Below, piece after piece: positions 24,558-33,044 of a DNA stretch of 64,000 nt. The DNA is taken from NCBI GenBank assembly GCA_024400295.1, contig JAKSNA010000010.1, positions 1 through 64,000 of the forward strand, in the 5' to 3' direction. Origin of the DNA: Bacteroidales bacterium. Its GTDB lineage: Bacteria; Bacteroidota; Bacteroidia; Bacteroidales; F082. Positions within the stretch are counted from its first letter, which is position 1; the number at the start of each line of letters is the position of its first letter. Made by a program: the position numbers and the translations under genes. The notes beneath the pieces are model-generated. The model did not search any database, had not been told where the DNA came from, and was given only the letters and a program-made list of their open reading frames with translations.

Positions 24558-25034
24558 ATGAAACGTTTAGGTTTACTTTTAACAATTGTTTGTCTGCTTG
24601 GTATCTCAACAGCAAACGCACAGAGCACATTTGGTAAAGGCGATTGCACAGCCAATCTTATGGTTGGTGTCGGCTCAGGTCTTCCTGTCTCAGGTTCAAT
24701 GGAATGGCCAATCGTCAGCGGATTAATCAAAGGTAGGGCCAGTATCGGCCTCGGCCCATACGTCGGTTTCAGGATCCCGTTGGGAACAAATCAGGTCGGC
24801 TGCCTCGACGTATCTGCAAGAGCAGCTTTCCACTATCAGTTCGTTGAAAAACTCGACACATACGTCGGTCTTGGACTGGGTATGTGGGGAACCTTTGATG
24901 GCAAATTCGGTGCCGGTCTTGGTGTCTCTGGCTACCTTGGCGCAAGATATTATTTCTGGGACCACATCGGACTTTGCACAGAATTGGGCTATGGCATCTC
25001 ATACTTCTCAGTCGGTGCCTGCTTCAAACTCTAA
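24558..25034 (+). CDS. Small outer-membrane beta-barrel-like protein
   Basis: A 158-aa secreted protein with a signal peptide (MKRLGLLLTIVCLLGIS through the ANAQ cleavage site). Glycine-rich, alternating hydrophobic strands (GVGSGLPVSGSMEWP, RASIGLGPYVGFRIPL, YVGLGLGMWGTFDGKFGAG) and a C-terminal strand ending in Phe-Lys-Leu suggest a small eight-strand outer-membrane barrel. I use the ATG at 24558 because it begins the signal peptide and follows the promoter; an in-frame upstream ATG would sit at the promoter. No specific function can be read. Confidence 0.75.
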   Translation: MKRLGLLLTIVCLLGISTANAQSTFGKGDCTANLMVGVGSGLPVSGSMEWPIVSGLIKGRASIGLGPYVGFRIPLGTNQVGCLDVSARAAFHYQFVEKLDTYVGLGLGMWGTFDGKFGAGLGVSGYLGARYYFWDHIGLCTELGYGISYFSVGACFKL

Positions 25035-25061
25035 TAGATTGATAATTAAAAACCTTAAAGG

Positions 25062-25091
25062 CAGCGTCAGATTGTTGGCGCTGTTTTTTTT
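25062..25091 (+). terminator. Terminator between the barrel gene and pbpC
   Basis: CAGCGTC (25062-25068) pairs with GGCGCTG (25077-25083) with one G-T pair, followed by seven or more T's. It overlaps the end of pbpC on the other strand. Confidence 0.75.
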
Positions 25092-27381
25092 ATTGTATCG
25101 TTATCTTTCTTGAAATCTCATTCCCGTCCTCATCAACGCATCGTAGGACGTAACTCCCTGATTTCGCGTCAATTGGCATCTGGTGCTCGTTTGCCGTCAT
25201 CCCTAAAAAGGTGTCATTCAAAGTCCAGAAGATATGTTTCTTCGGGTTGCGGTGAGCTATCTCAAAGATTACCGACTGTCTCTCGCCCTTGATGTCGTGC
25301 GGTATGATCAGGCTTGCTGACTCCTCCGGGTAGATGAACGACATCACCGACTCCCGCTTCCCGGCGTTACAACCAGGCATCACCGGCGGCAACGAGCGGT
25401 AGAGCGGGTCTTTCTTCCTGTAAAACCACTCCATCACCGGCGGCAACGAGAAATATATCTCAAAGTCTTCATTGTCAATGTCATAACAGTCGGCAAAGAC
25501 CTGATATTGATGCGTCTTGTCGAGAAACACTTTCTTGTGATAAGGACAGACGCCTGTCATGATTTCGGTTTTTGGCATCCGCACAGTCTTTGTCTTTGTG
25601 CAATACTGCGATTTCGGCATTCCTGATTCCGCACAAACCTCAACCTCCATCCAGTCGAGATCGTGTCCGCATTCAAGGTTATTGTCCAGAATATCAACCA
25701 CATCGAACAGCACCGGTGCCGCCACGCCGATGCCTGTCAGTCCTGGCCGTCCCTCGCCATCGGCGTTGCCGCACCACACCCCGATGACATAACGCCCGGT
25801 GATGCCGACCGCCCACGCATCTTTGAAGCCGAAGCTCGTACCGGTCTTCCACGCCACCTTGCGCGAAGAGGCGAAATAACGCCATCCCGACTGTCCGTCA
25901 GGACGGTTCAGACCGCGCATCGCATCGAATGTCAGGGAAATGGCCTCCCTCGAAAACGGAATCTCTATCTTGTCGTCCATGCTGTCAAAGGATTCATTGT
26001 CATACAGTTTCGCGGCCATCGCGCCGTATGCGTTGACGATGTCGTAGAGCGATGACTCCGCACCGCCGAGTATCAGCGAGAAACCGTAATGGTCGGGGTT
26101 GAACACGATGCCCGAAAGACCGAGCCCTTGAAGGAGATTGTGGAACTTCGGCACACTATATTGCTTGAGCAGCTGCACAAACGGCGTGTTGAGTGACTTT
26201 TGCAGCGCGACATCCGCCGGCACCGCGCCGCTGAAATCGCCGGTGTAGTTCTGCGGCGTGTAACCTGAAAGGTTTATCGGGATGTCGGGCAGAAGCATGG
26301 TCGGAAGCAGCAGGCCTTCGTCGAGGCACACTGCGTAAAGAAACGGCTTCAGGATGCTTCCGGTCGAACGCTGCGCCCTGACCATGTCAACCATCGCGGC
26401 ATCGTTCGCACCGAGATGATTGCCAACGTACGCAACGGTCTTTTGCTCTTGAAAATCAACGATGTAAATGCCGATATTCTCAATCCCGTTGGCGGTGTTG
26501 ACGCTGTAATGTTTCTTCGCGATTTCATTGACTTTCCTCTGAATGTCGTATTTTATCGTGGAAACGGTGCATTCGCCTTTGTGCGACTTTTCTATTTCAC
26601 AGACATAATGATAAGCCAAGGTCGGCAGGTCGTATGGCTTCGGCGGGATGCTTTCCAGAAGCGCAAGTTCAAAGTCGTCGTTGCCAAACGTGGATTTTTT
26701 ATATTTTTTTGGAACGTAAGCCTTTGATTTACAAAGTTTTGTTAGAAGACTGTCTCTTTTTTGTTTTAACGCATCTCTGCCTTTCGACGGATTCACCAAC
26801 GATGGTGAGTTGGGCAGCACGGCCAATGTCGCCGCCTCGCTCCATGTCAGCCTGTCGGGTGTCGTGTTGAAATAACGCCACGCGGCAGCGTCGATGCCCA
26901 CGACGTTGCCGCCGAAAGGCGCGTGTGCGGCGTACATGTCGAAGATTTCTTTTTTGGAATGACGCAGTTCAAGGCGCATCGCGAGAACCACCTCGATGAT
27001 TTTCTCCTTGAAAGTGCGCGGCTGTCCGTTGCGCGAAAGCCTCACCACCTGCATCGTGATGGTGCTTCCGCCGCGCACGACGCGACCCGCCTTGATGTTG
27101 TCGATGGCCGCGTCAATGAACGACACCGGATTGAAACCGGGATGAATGAAGAAATACTTGTCTTCATATTCCAGTACGCACTGAACGTATTTGTCTGAAT
27201 AACAGTTCGTTGCCGGAAATCTCCATTGTCCGTCACCGGCGACGCGCGCTCCGAGCAGGTTCCTGTTTTCATCGGCTACCACTGTCGAATACGATGTCTC
27301 GAATTTCGGGACCGGAATGCACAGAAATCCGAGAAATGCAGCGAAAAGTATTGATAATATGATGGTTATCTTCCTTTTCAT
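25090..27381 (-). CDS. pbpC: Penicillin-binding protein 1C
   Basis: A bifunctional class A PBP with glycosyltransferase and transpeptidase domains. The 763-aa product starts with a membrane anchor (KRKITIILSILFAAFLGFL). The GT51 domain has YEDKYFFIHPGFNP and RGGSTITMQVVRL (about residues 104-112). The transpeptidase domain has the SxxK motif (QRSTGSILKPFLYA) and KTGTSFGFKDAWAVG. The C-terminal PbpC domain (about 670-763) is of the BiPBP_C type (AHRNPKKHIFWTLNDTFLG). The start overlaps the stop of the macroglobulin gene by 4 bp, so the two are translationally coupled. This pbpC/alpha-2-macroglobulin pairing is well known in Gram-negative bacteria. Confidence 0.96.
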   Translation of the reverse strand: MKRKITIILSILFAAFLGFLCIPVPKFETSYSTVVADENRNLLGARVAGDGQWRFPATNCYSDKYVQCVLEYEDKYFFIHPGFNPVSFIDAAIDNIKAGRVVRGGSTITMQVVRLSRNGQPRTFKEKIIEVVLAMRLELRHSKKEIFDMYAAHAPFGGNVVGIDAAAWRYFNTTPDRLTWSEAATLAVLPNSPSLVNPSKGRDALKQKRDSLLTKLCKSKAYVPKKYKKSTFGNDDFELALLESIPPKPYDLPTLAYHYVCEIEKSHKGECTVSTIKYDIQRKVNEIAKKHYSVNTANGIENIGIYIVDFQEQKTVAYVGNHLGANDAAMVDMVRAQRSTGSILKPFLYAVCLDEGLLLPTMLLPDIPINLSGYTPQNYTGDFSGAVPADVALQKSLNTPFVQLLKQYSVPKFHNLLQGLGLSGIVFNPDHYGFSLILGGAESSLYDIVNAYGAMAAKLYDNESFDSMDDKIEIPFSREAISLTFDAMRGLNRPDGQSGWRYFASSRKVAWKTGTSFGFKDAWAVGITGRYVIGVWCGNADGEGRPGLTGIGVAAPVLFDVVDILDNNLECGHDLDWMEVEVCAESGMPKSQYCTKTKTVRMPKTEIMTGVCPYHKKVFLDKTHQYQVFADCYDIDNEDFEIYFSLPPVMEWFYRKKDPLYRSLPPVMPGCNAGKRESVMSFIYPEESASLIIPHDIKGERQSVIFEIAHRNPKKHIFWTLNDTFLGMTANEHQMPIDAKSGSYVLRCVDEDGNEISRKITIQ

Positions 27382-30300
27382 CTGACAACGGTCGTCTTCC
27401 TCGCTGCGGTTGTGTACCAGATCTGATTGTTGTACATGTCTTCACACGTCACCGATGGAATGGTGTATCTGCCTTTGTAGGCGGCGTTGAGCGACAGACG
27501 GAACACTTTCGCCTCGTATGGTGCCAAGTCGAAGATGAAATCAACGTAATCGTCTTGATATTCAATGTGTTTAGCTTGCGCCTCGTTCTCGGTGTTGTCG
27601 CCGAACAGCCGGCTGTTGATGAGTTCCCAGCCGGCTGCGGCGTGGAACGACAAGGCGTTTTCAGTGACTTGATACTCATGCGGATTCGCCACCTTGATCA
27701 CAACGTCGAAATCGGTGTTCTGTGTTATCTTTTCAGGATTGATCTCGTTGCCGTTTCTGTCGAGATATTTCACGGTCATGTCATACCACGCGCCGGCATC
27801 TTCTCGCTGATATTCAGCGACTTTGCCTTTGGTGAACAGTGTCACATACAATGGTTCCGTGCCGTTGTTCGTCACCGTGATGGAGTTGTCACCGCGTTTC
27901 GGTTGCATGTTGTAAGTTATTGAGCTTCTGTTCGTTGTGATGTTTTCTGTCTTGTTGCCGTCTTCGATGACCATCGCGATGGAGTTGTCTCTCACGCCAA
28001 GTTTTCCGGCGTATTTGCCGAGGACGTATATCGACATCGCCGTTGTCTGTGTGTCGAGCCAGCGGTCGCTGCCGAGGATGCGGCAAAGCTCCTCGATGTC
28101 ATTCTGCACGATTTCGATGTTGTCGTTGGCGAGCATCTCGGCGTAAATACTCATCGCCATGTCGCGGACTTTTGAGCCGAGTGTGATGTAATAGTCTGAT
28201 GTCCAGCCATTTGCAGAATAATCAATGACTGGAATGAGTTCCGACGCGATGTTTGTCTTCCCGACTAAGGCGTACGACGCTGCAATGAGTGCCTTGGTAA
28301 GCGGATATTTCATCTCAAGTTCCTTGAAGCGGTTCATTGCCCCGAGTTCAGGGGTGTTGTTCAAGGCTAAAACAAAGAGCCTGTATGCCTGAATCGTCTC
28401 CACCGAAGGCGCATCGGCACTGTAATTCCACGCCTTTGCACGATTTGTCTGATACTCTATGATACCGTCAATCAATGAGTTGACGATATTATAGCCTTGA
28501 TTTCTCGCTTCGATGAGGAAGTGAAGCGCATAAAGCTCACTCCACGGATCAACGTATTTGCCGTTTGGCCAGCTCGTCATTGAGAAATCCGGAAGCAGAT
28601 ATGCGTTCATGTTTGCAATCACGTTTTTGATGTTTGTCTTCATCTCCGTCTTGGTCGTCTCATCGACCGATACGAGGTTTTGCAGGTAAAGCTGCGGGAA
28701 CGCCCTTGAGACTGTCTGCTCGAGGCCGCCGTAAGGGTAGGAGGTAAGGTAATCCAGATGCTTGAAAAGGTCAACGGGAATGCCGGTGTTTGCAACGAGC
28801 TTTGTCTCAATGGTGCCGTCAAAACCTTGACAGTCAATGTGTAATGTGGCAGTCTCGCCGGCTCCGACCTCTTGCTTCACCATGTTGTATTTGTTGCTTG
28901 AAGGCATCCTTACCGGCATTGCCACCGACTTCCTCGCCTCGGATTTTCCGCATGAGGCTGTCACCGAGACCCTGGCGGTTCCCTTCGTCTGTTTGGCCTT
29001 GACCGTGAATGCGACATCGGCCTCGCCATCTGTGCCGATCGCTACAGTCTGCGGGATGTTGCCTTTCGCCTCAAGGTTTTCAAGGTTGACGTTGAGATTT
29101 GCTGTCTTTCCCGCAAAATCTTCAGCGATGAGTTTGATATTGATAACTGCTTCATCATCAATGCCTATCGTCCGTGGTGCCGTCGGGATAATCATTATTT
29201 TGTCTTTCACTATGATATCCTTGTCGGAAGACCCGAAAGCGTCTCTGCCGTTTGTCGCCACAACCATCACCCTCAGCGAACCGTTGTAGTCTGGGATGTT
29301 AAAATGCTGAATGTCAGTGTGTCCGGCTTCGAGTTCGAAAGGTCCCATCATCGTTGCGACCGCTTGGAAACGTTCGAGAAGCGTTGTCTCCGGTTTGATG
29401 AAACCGTCGCCGCCCGCCGCCAATGTGCCTTGCATCATGTCGGTCATAGCACTGACGATGGCATCGTAATTGTCCCAAGTCCTCACTCCGAGCGCACGCT
29501 TGCTGAAGAAATGACTGCTCGGGTCGGCGGTCTTGTAACCCGTCAGACCGAGAAGCCCTTCATCAACGACGGCGACAGTGTAATGCATCTTAAGTCCTTG
29601 TCTTTCAGATATTTTGATTTCAACAGTCTTGTTAGAAGTTGTGCTTTCGGGAGCTTCGATGACCGGCTTGATGATCGACTTGCTGTCGGAGACTTTGAAA
29701 GGCGCGACGCCGTACATTCTGATTGGCAGCTCGCCGCCGTTACGGAACGGCTGGATGAGCGAGACGGCGACGTAAGCGTTGGGGAGCATCTCTTCTGAAA
29801 CAGGAATGCTGACTGTTGCGTCTTTGTCAAGTTGCTGAACATGAATGACTTTGATGACTTTCGATGAGGTCTCGACGGTGACTGTCGCCTTCGAGTTTTC
29901 GTTTGCCGGGAAAGAGACTCTCATCGTCTCGCCGACATTGTAACAGTCCTTGTCGGTCTTGATCGTGATGAGTGCGGGAGCGTCAGCCGCCGATGTAGAA
30001 CGCGCGCCGTCTGCCCAGTCGAAACTGATGACTTTCGAGAAGGTGTGCCGGCCAATCGGGTCGCTGACAACGAGCAGATATGAACCCCAGTCGGCATCTT
30101 TGATGTTGAGCGTCAACGACGTCTTGCCGCCTCTCGCCTCAAGCGTGCCGTTCTTGACAGGACGTTTGTAACTGCCTCTTACATAACGCATTAAGTCGTA
30201 ATAGTCGTTGTCCCACCACCAGTAATTGTCAAGTTTGTAAAGCTGGTAGTTCAGTTCGATGTCATCGTTTGCCAATGTGCCGTCCTCGTTCACGACCACG

Positions 30301-32897
30301 ACATCAAACTTCCAGTCTTTGCCGGTGAAATAATAATCGCCCCATCTCGACTGTGTCTCTGGCAATGCGATGCCGACATATCTTCTGTAAGGCGATATTT
30401 TCCCGCTGCGGCTTGTGATGCTGAACTCGCCGCTGCTCTCGAACACCTTTATATTATATATGGCTTTCATGAACCCCGGCGCCGAAACGTCTTTCAATGC
30501 GTCGAACGAAATCATCGCCTTGCCCTCTGGATTCAAAGCCGCGCTGAAAAGCGACATCTCGTTGCTGTAGAAATCGTTGGCGACACAGTCGAAGTCGTAT
30601 TTCTCAAAACCTTTGAATGTGGTCTTTGCATTTGATAAGATGACCGACACTTCGGCTTTCAAGTCTTTGACATTCAAACCATTAAGACGTGTTGAATGAA
30701 GCAACACCCTGTCTTTGGCGTTCAGACTGATCAAGTCGTTCGGTTCAAAATTGATTTTCAGGCGGTTAGGCTTCACCGTCTCGACTCTCAGTCTTTTCTG
30801 GAAGACCTGGTTGCCGATTTTGAAATGTGCGTTCCAAGTGCCTGTCGGGTCACTTGCTAAAGTACTGAATGTGAATGCGTAAATGTTTCCTACGGGTGTG
30901 TTGTTGGCCTTTTTAAGATACAGTCTTCCGTTCGGATCGGTGACTTCCATCACGACTGGGTAATCATTTGAAAAATAGTTGTTTTTGTCGGAAATCATGA
31001 GGTTGAGCTGTATGGAGTCGCCCGGACGCCAGACGTCGCGGTTGCTGTAAACGAAGCCGTCAACGTCGTGCTCGACAGCGTTGCCGGAGACATCGAACTT
31101 GCTGAGCGACAACGACTTGTTCTTTTCCAAAGTCAGATACGACCTGTCGCCTGAGTTGCTTTCCGCAACGACAAAATATGGCTTTGTGTTGAAGAAAACC
31201 CTCGCGTAACCTTCCGCGTCAGTCTGTGATTCTCCGCATTGCTGCATCTGATAGTCAAAGAGACGGACTTTGACATTGCCCGCCGGCGAGGCATCCGTGA
31301 TGTCCTTGACAAAAACATCGGTGAAGTCATCGCCCGAGCTTTTCGCCGTGATTGCCAAGTTGCTGACAAACAGGTTCTTGCGAATGTCAACATAGTTGTA
31401 GTAATATTGGCTGCACGGGTTGTTGTAATCGTAATCGCCGAAATAATAAACACGGTAATCATAGCTGTCGTTGTCCCAGTAACCGTCATTGTATCCTTTT
31501 GCAACTTTCTCATTATCACAGGCATACGGATAACACGTCATGTCGAAGTCGAGGTTCAGCTGGTACATTTCGCCCGGCTTGACGTCAACGAAGTCCGACA
31601 AGGCGATGTGGTAGGTCTTCCAGCTGTCGTAGTTTGCCTGTTCGAGCGGGATGCGCACTTTTTTTATCAGACGGCCTACGCGGTTCATCCTGCCGTAAGA
31701 CGACGTGAGGCCTTCGTCTTGCAGGTATGACATCACGTTGTTGTCATAGACTTTCACGATGCGCAGAATCACCTCTTTGAGACATATCGCATCGAAGGCG
31801 ACAGTTGCGCCTTTCACATCCGGCACGATGACACCGTCATCGCTCCATCTAATTTCAGGCTTTACCGATTTTAAACTTATATCATTGATAATAAAATCAT
31901 TAGCGGTGCGTGCGCCCTTGTCCGACATAATGCCTTGTCGCAACGTGACACTGAAACTGCCGTAATAATATGACGTTTTCGCAACAAAAATCTTCAGGCA
32001 GCTGCCATCGACGGAGGTGGTAAACGACATGTCGTTTGACAGCATGACGTAGCCCGCGAGGTTCTGGCTCCTGTCAATCTCTTCTGAAAAATACACGCTG
32101 ACGATGTTCTCCCTCGCATCGATGTTGTGATGTACGACATCGAACTTGGCTTTTGCAGGAATTGTCAGCGTTTTCTTTGCGGAACGGTTGATTTCCAACG
32201 ACTTGCCGTCGAACGCCACGTTGATGTCATAACTATCGTTGTTTCTTTTTATGTTGGAGATGACAACCTGGACATCGGTTGGTGTGACTTGCCTTGCGGT
32301 GCATTCAAAGTTCTCCAGCGTGTTTTTGTCGAGCAGTGAAAGTGCTGATTCTGAATTGATTGGCTTTGCGAATCTTATGTTTACCGCGTATGAGCATTTC
32401 TCGGTGTCTCCGCTTGAATATTCGGCTGTCCCGATTTCAAAGTCTTGTCTTTTCACCAAGAACGAAGTCTTCATAACCTTTTCATTGACAGGCATTTCCA
32501 CGAGCATTCCGATGTTGAAGGCTACCTCGTGGGGCGTTCCCGCCTTCGGGCTTTCGTCGAACTGGAAGCCGACTGTGTTTTTGTCAATCCAGACAGCGTG
32601 TCCGGCGACTTTCGGCGAGATCTCGAACAATCTTGACGGCAGTTCCTCGCCGAATTGTCTTTTCATCTTCAGGCCTTGCACGAACTTGAATTTCAGCGGT
32701 TCCGTCTCTGAAATCAGCCCCGAAGTGTAACTCTCGACGATGCCGACAATAGCCTCGTCATATACCGGGACCTTTTCGACGTAAGTCGTCATTTCCGACC
32801 CGGAATGTCTTGAACTGCCTGAACCGCACGAATTTAAAAATGTGATTGTCAATAAACTGATTAACAATAAGTTAAAAATCAAAAATGGTTTTTTCAT
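27378..32897 (-). CDS. Alpha-2-macroglobulin family lipoprotein without thioester Cys
   Basis: Bacterial alpha-2-macroglobulins are large periplasmic lipoproteins thought to trap proteases that breach the envelope; PbpC then repairs the wall. The 1839-aa product has a lipoprotein signal (TFLNSCGSG, Cys at about 26), MG-type beta domains, a central segment with DEGLLGLTGYKT followed by a bait-like region, and the TED domain. In the TED domain the usual Y-G-C-x-E-Q thioester reads YPYGGLEQTVSR: Gly1391 replaces Cys, so no thioester can form. A longer in-frame ORF begins at 33065, but I use 32897. That is where the signal peptide starts, and a -7 element at 32946-32939 lies between the two candidates. 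The gene is translationally coupled to pbpC. Confidence 0.93.
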   Translation of the reverse strand: MKKPFLIFNLLLISLLTITFLNSCGSGSSRHSGSEMTTYVEKVPVYDEAIVGIVESYTSGLISETEPLKFKFVQGLKMKRQFGEELPSRLFEISPKVAGHAVWIDKNTVGFQFDESPKAGTPHEVAFNIGMLVEMPVNEKVMKTSFLVKRQDFEIGTAEYSSGDTEKCSYAVNIRFAKPINSESALSLLDKNTLENFECTARQVTPTDVQVVISNIKRNNDSYDINVAFDGKSLEINRSAKKTLTIPAKAKFDVVHHNIDARENIVSVYFSEEIDRSQNLAGYVMLSNDMSFTTSVDGSCLKIFVAKTSYYYGSFSVTLRQGIMSDKGARTANDFIINDISLKSVKPEIRWSDDGVIVPDVKGATVAFDAICLKEVILRIVKVYDNNVMSYLQDEGLTSSYGRMNRVGRLIKKVRIPLEQANYDSWKTYHIALSDFVDVKPGEMYQLNLDFDMTCYPYACDNEKVAKGYNDGYWDNDSYDYRVYYFGDYDYNNPCSQYYYNYVDIRKNLFVSNLAITAKSSGDDFTDVFVKDITDASPAGNVKVRLFDYQMQQCGESQTDAEGYARVFFNTKPYFVVAESNSGDRSYLTLEKNKSLSLSKFDVSGNAVEHDVDGFVYSNRDVWRPGDSIQLNLMISDKNNYFSNDYPVVMEVTDPNGRLYLKKANNTPVGNIYAFTFSTLASDPTGTWNAHFKIGNQVFQKRLRVETVKPNRLKINFEPNDLISLNAKDRVLLHSTRLNGLNVKDLKAEVSVILSNAKTTFKGFEKYDFDCVANDFYSNEMSLFSAALNPEGKAMISFDALKDVSAPGFMKAIYNIKVFESSGEFSITSRSGKISPYRRYVGIALPETQSRWGDYYFTGKDWKFDVVVVNEDGTLANDDIELNYQLYKLDNYWWWDNDYYDLMRYVRGSYKRPVKNGTLEARGGKTSLTLNIKDADWGSYLLVVSDPIGRHTFSKVISFDWADGARSTSAADAPALITIKTDKDCYNVGETMRVSFPANENSKATVTVETSSKVIKVIHVQQLDKDATVSIPVSEEMLPNAYVAVSLIQPFRNGGELPIRMYGVAPFKVSDSKSIIKPVIEAPESTTSNKTVEIKISERQGLKMHYTVAVVDEGLLGLTGYKTADPSSHFFSKRALGVRTWDNYDAIVSAMTDMMQGTLAAGGDGFIKPETTLLERFQAVATMMGPFELEAGHTDIQHFNIPDYNGSLRVMVVATNGRDAFGSSDKDIIVKDKIMIIPTAPRTIGIDDEAVINIKLIAEDFAGKTANLNVNLENLEAKGNIPQTVAIGTDGEADVAFTVKAKQTKGTARVSVTASCGKSEARKSVAMPVRMPSSNKYNMVKQEVGAGETATLHIDCQGFDGTIETKLVANTGIPVDLFKHLDYLTSYPYGGLEQTVSRAFPQLYLQNLVSVDETTKTEMKTNIKNVIANMNAYLLPDFSMTSWPNGKYVDPWSELYALHFLIEARNQGYNIVNSLIDGIIEYQTNRAKAWNYSADAPSVETIQAYRLFVLALNNTPELGAMNRFKELEMKYPLTKALIAASYALVGKTNIASELIPVIDYSANGWTSDYYITLGSKVRDMAMSIYAEMLANDNIEIVQNDIEELCRILGSDRWLDTQTTAMSIYVLGKYAGKLGVRDNSIAMVIEDGNKTENITTNRSSITYNMQPKRGDNSITVTNNGTEPLYVTLFTKGKVAEYQREDAGAWYDMTVKYLDRNGNEINPEKITQNTDFDVVIKVANPHEYQVTENALSFHAAAGWELINSRLFGDNTENEAQAKHIEYQDDYVDFIFDLAPYEAKVFRLSLNAAYKGRYTIPSVTCEDMYNNQIWYTTAARKTTVVR

Positions 32898-32938
32898 AAT
32901 ATAAATTCCTTGATTGTTCTTATAACAAAATTGGAGCG

Positions 32939-32946
32939 CAAAGTTA
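32939..32946 (-). promoter_or_regulatory. -7 promoter element for the macroglobulin/pbpC operon
   Basis: TAACTTTG on the minus strand, 41 bp upstream of the chosen start. It is divergent from the promoter at 32979 on the plus strand. Confidence 0.55.
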
Positions 32947-32978
32947 TTAAAAATTTCTTTAGTTATTAAAAATTTCCT

Positions 32979-32986
32979 TATCTTTG
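32979..32986 (+). promoter_or_regulatory. -7 promoter element for the PEGA/FGE-like gene
   Basis: TATCTTTG followed by CAGC, 58 bp upstream of the start codon. Confidence 0.6.
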
Positions 32987-33044
32987 CAGCCGCGAAAGAG
33001 TAGAAAGTAATAAAGTTTGTAAAGTCAAAAGAGGCTGACGCACC

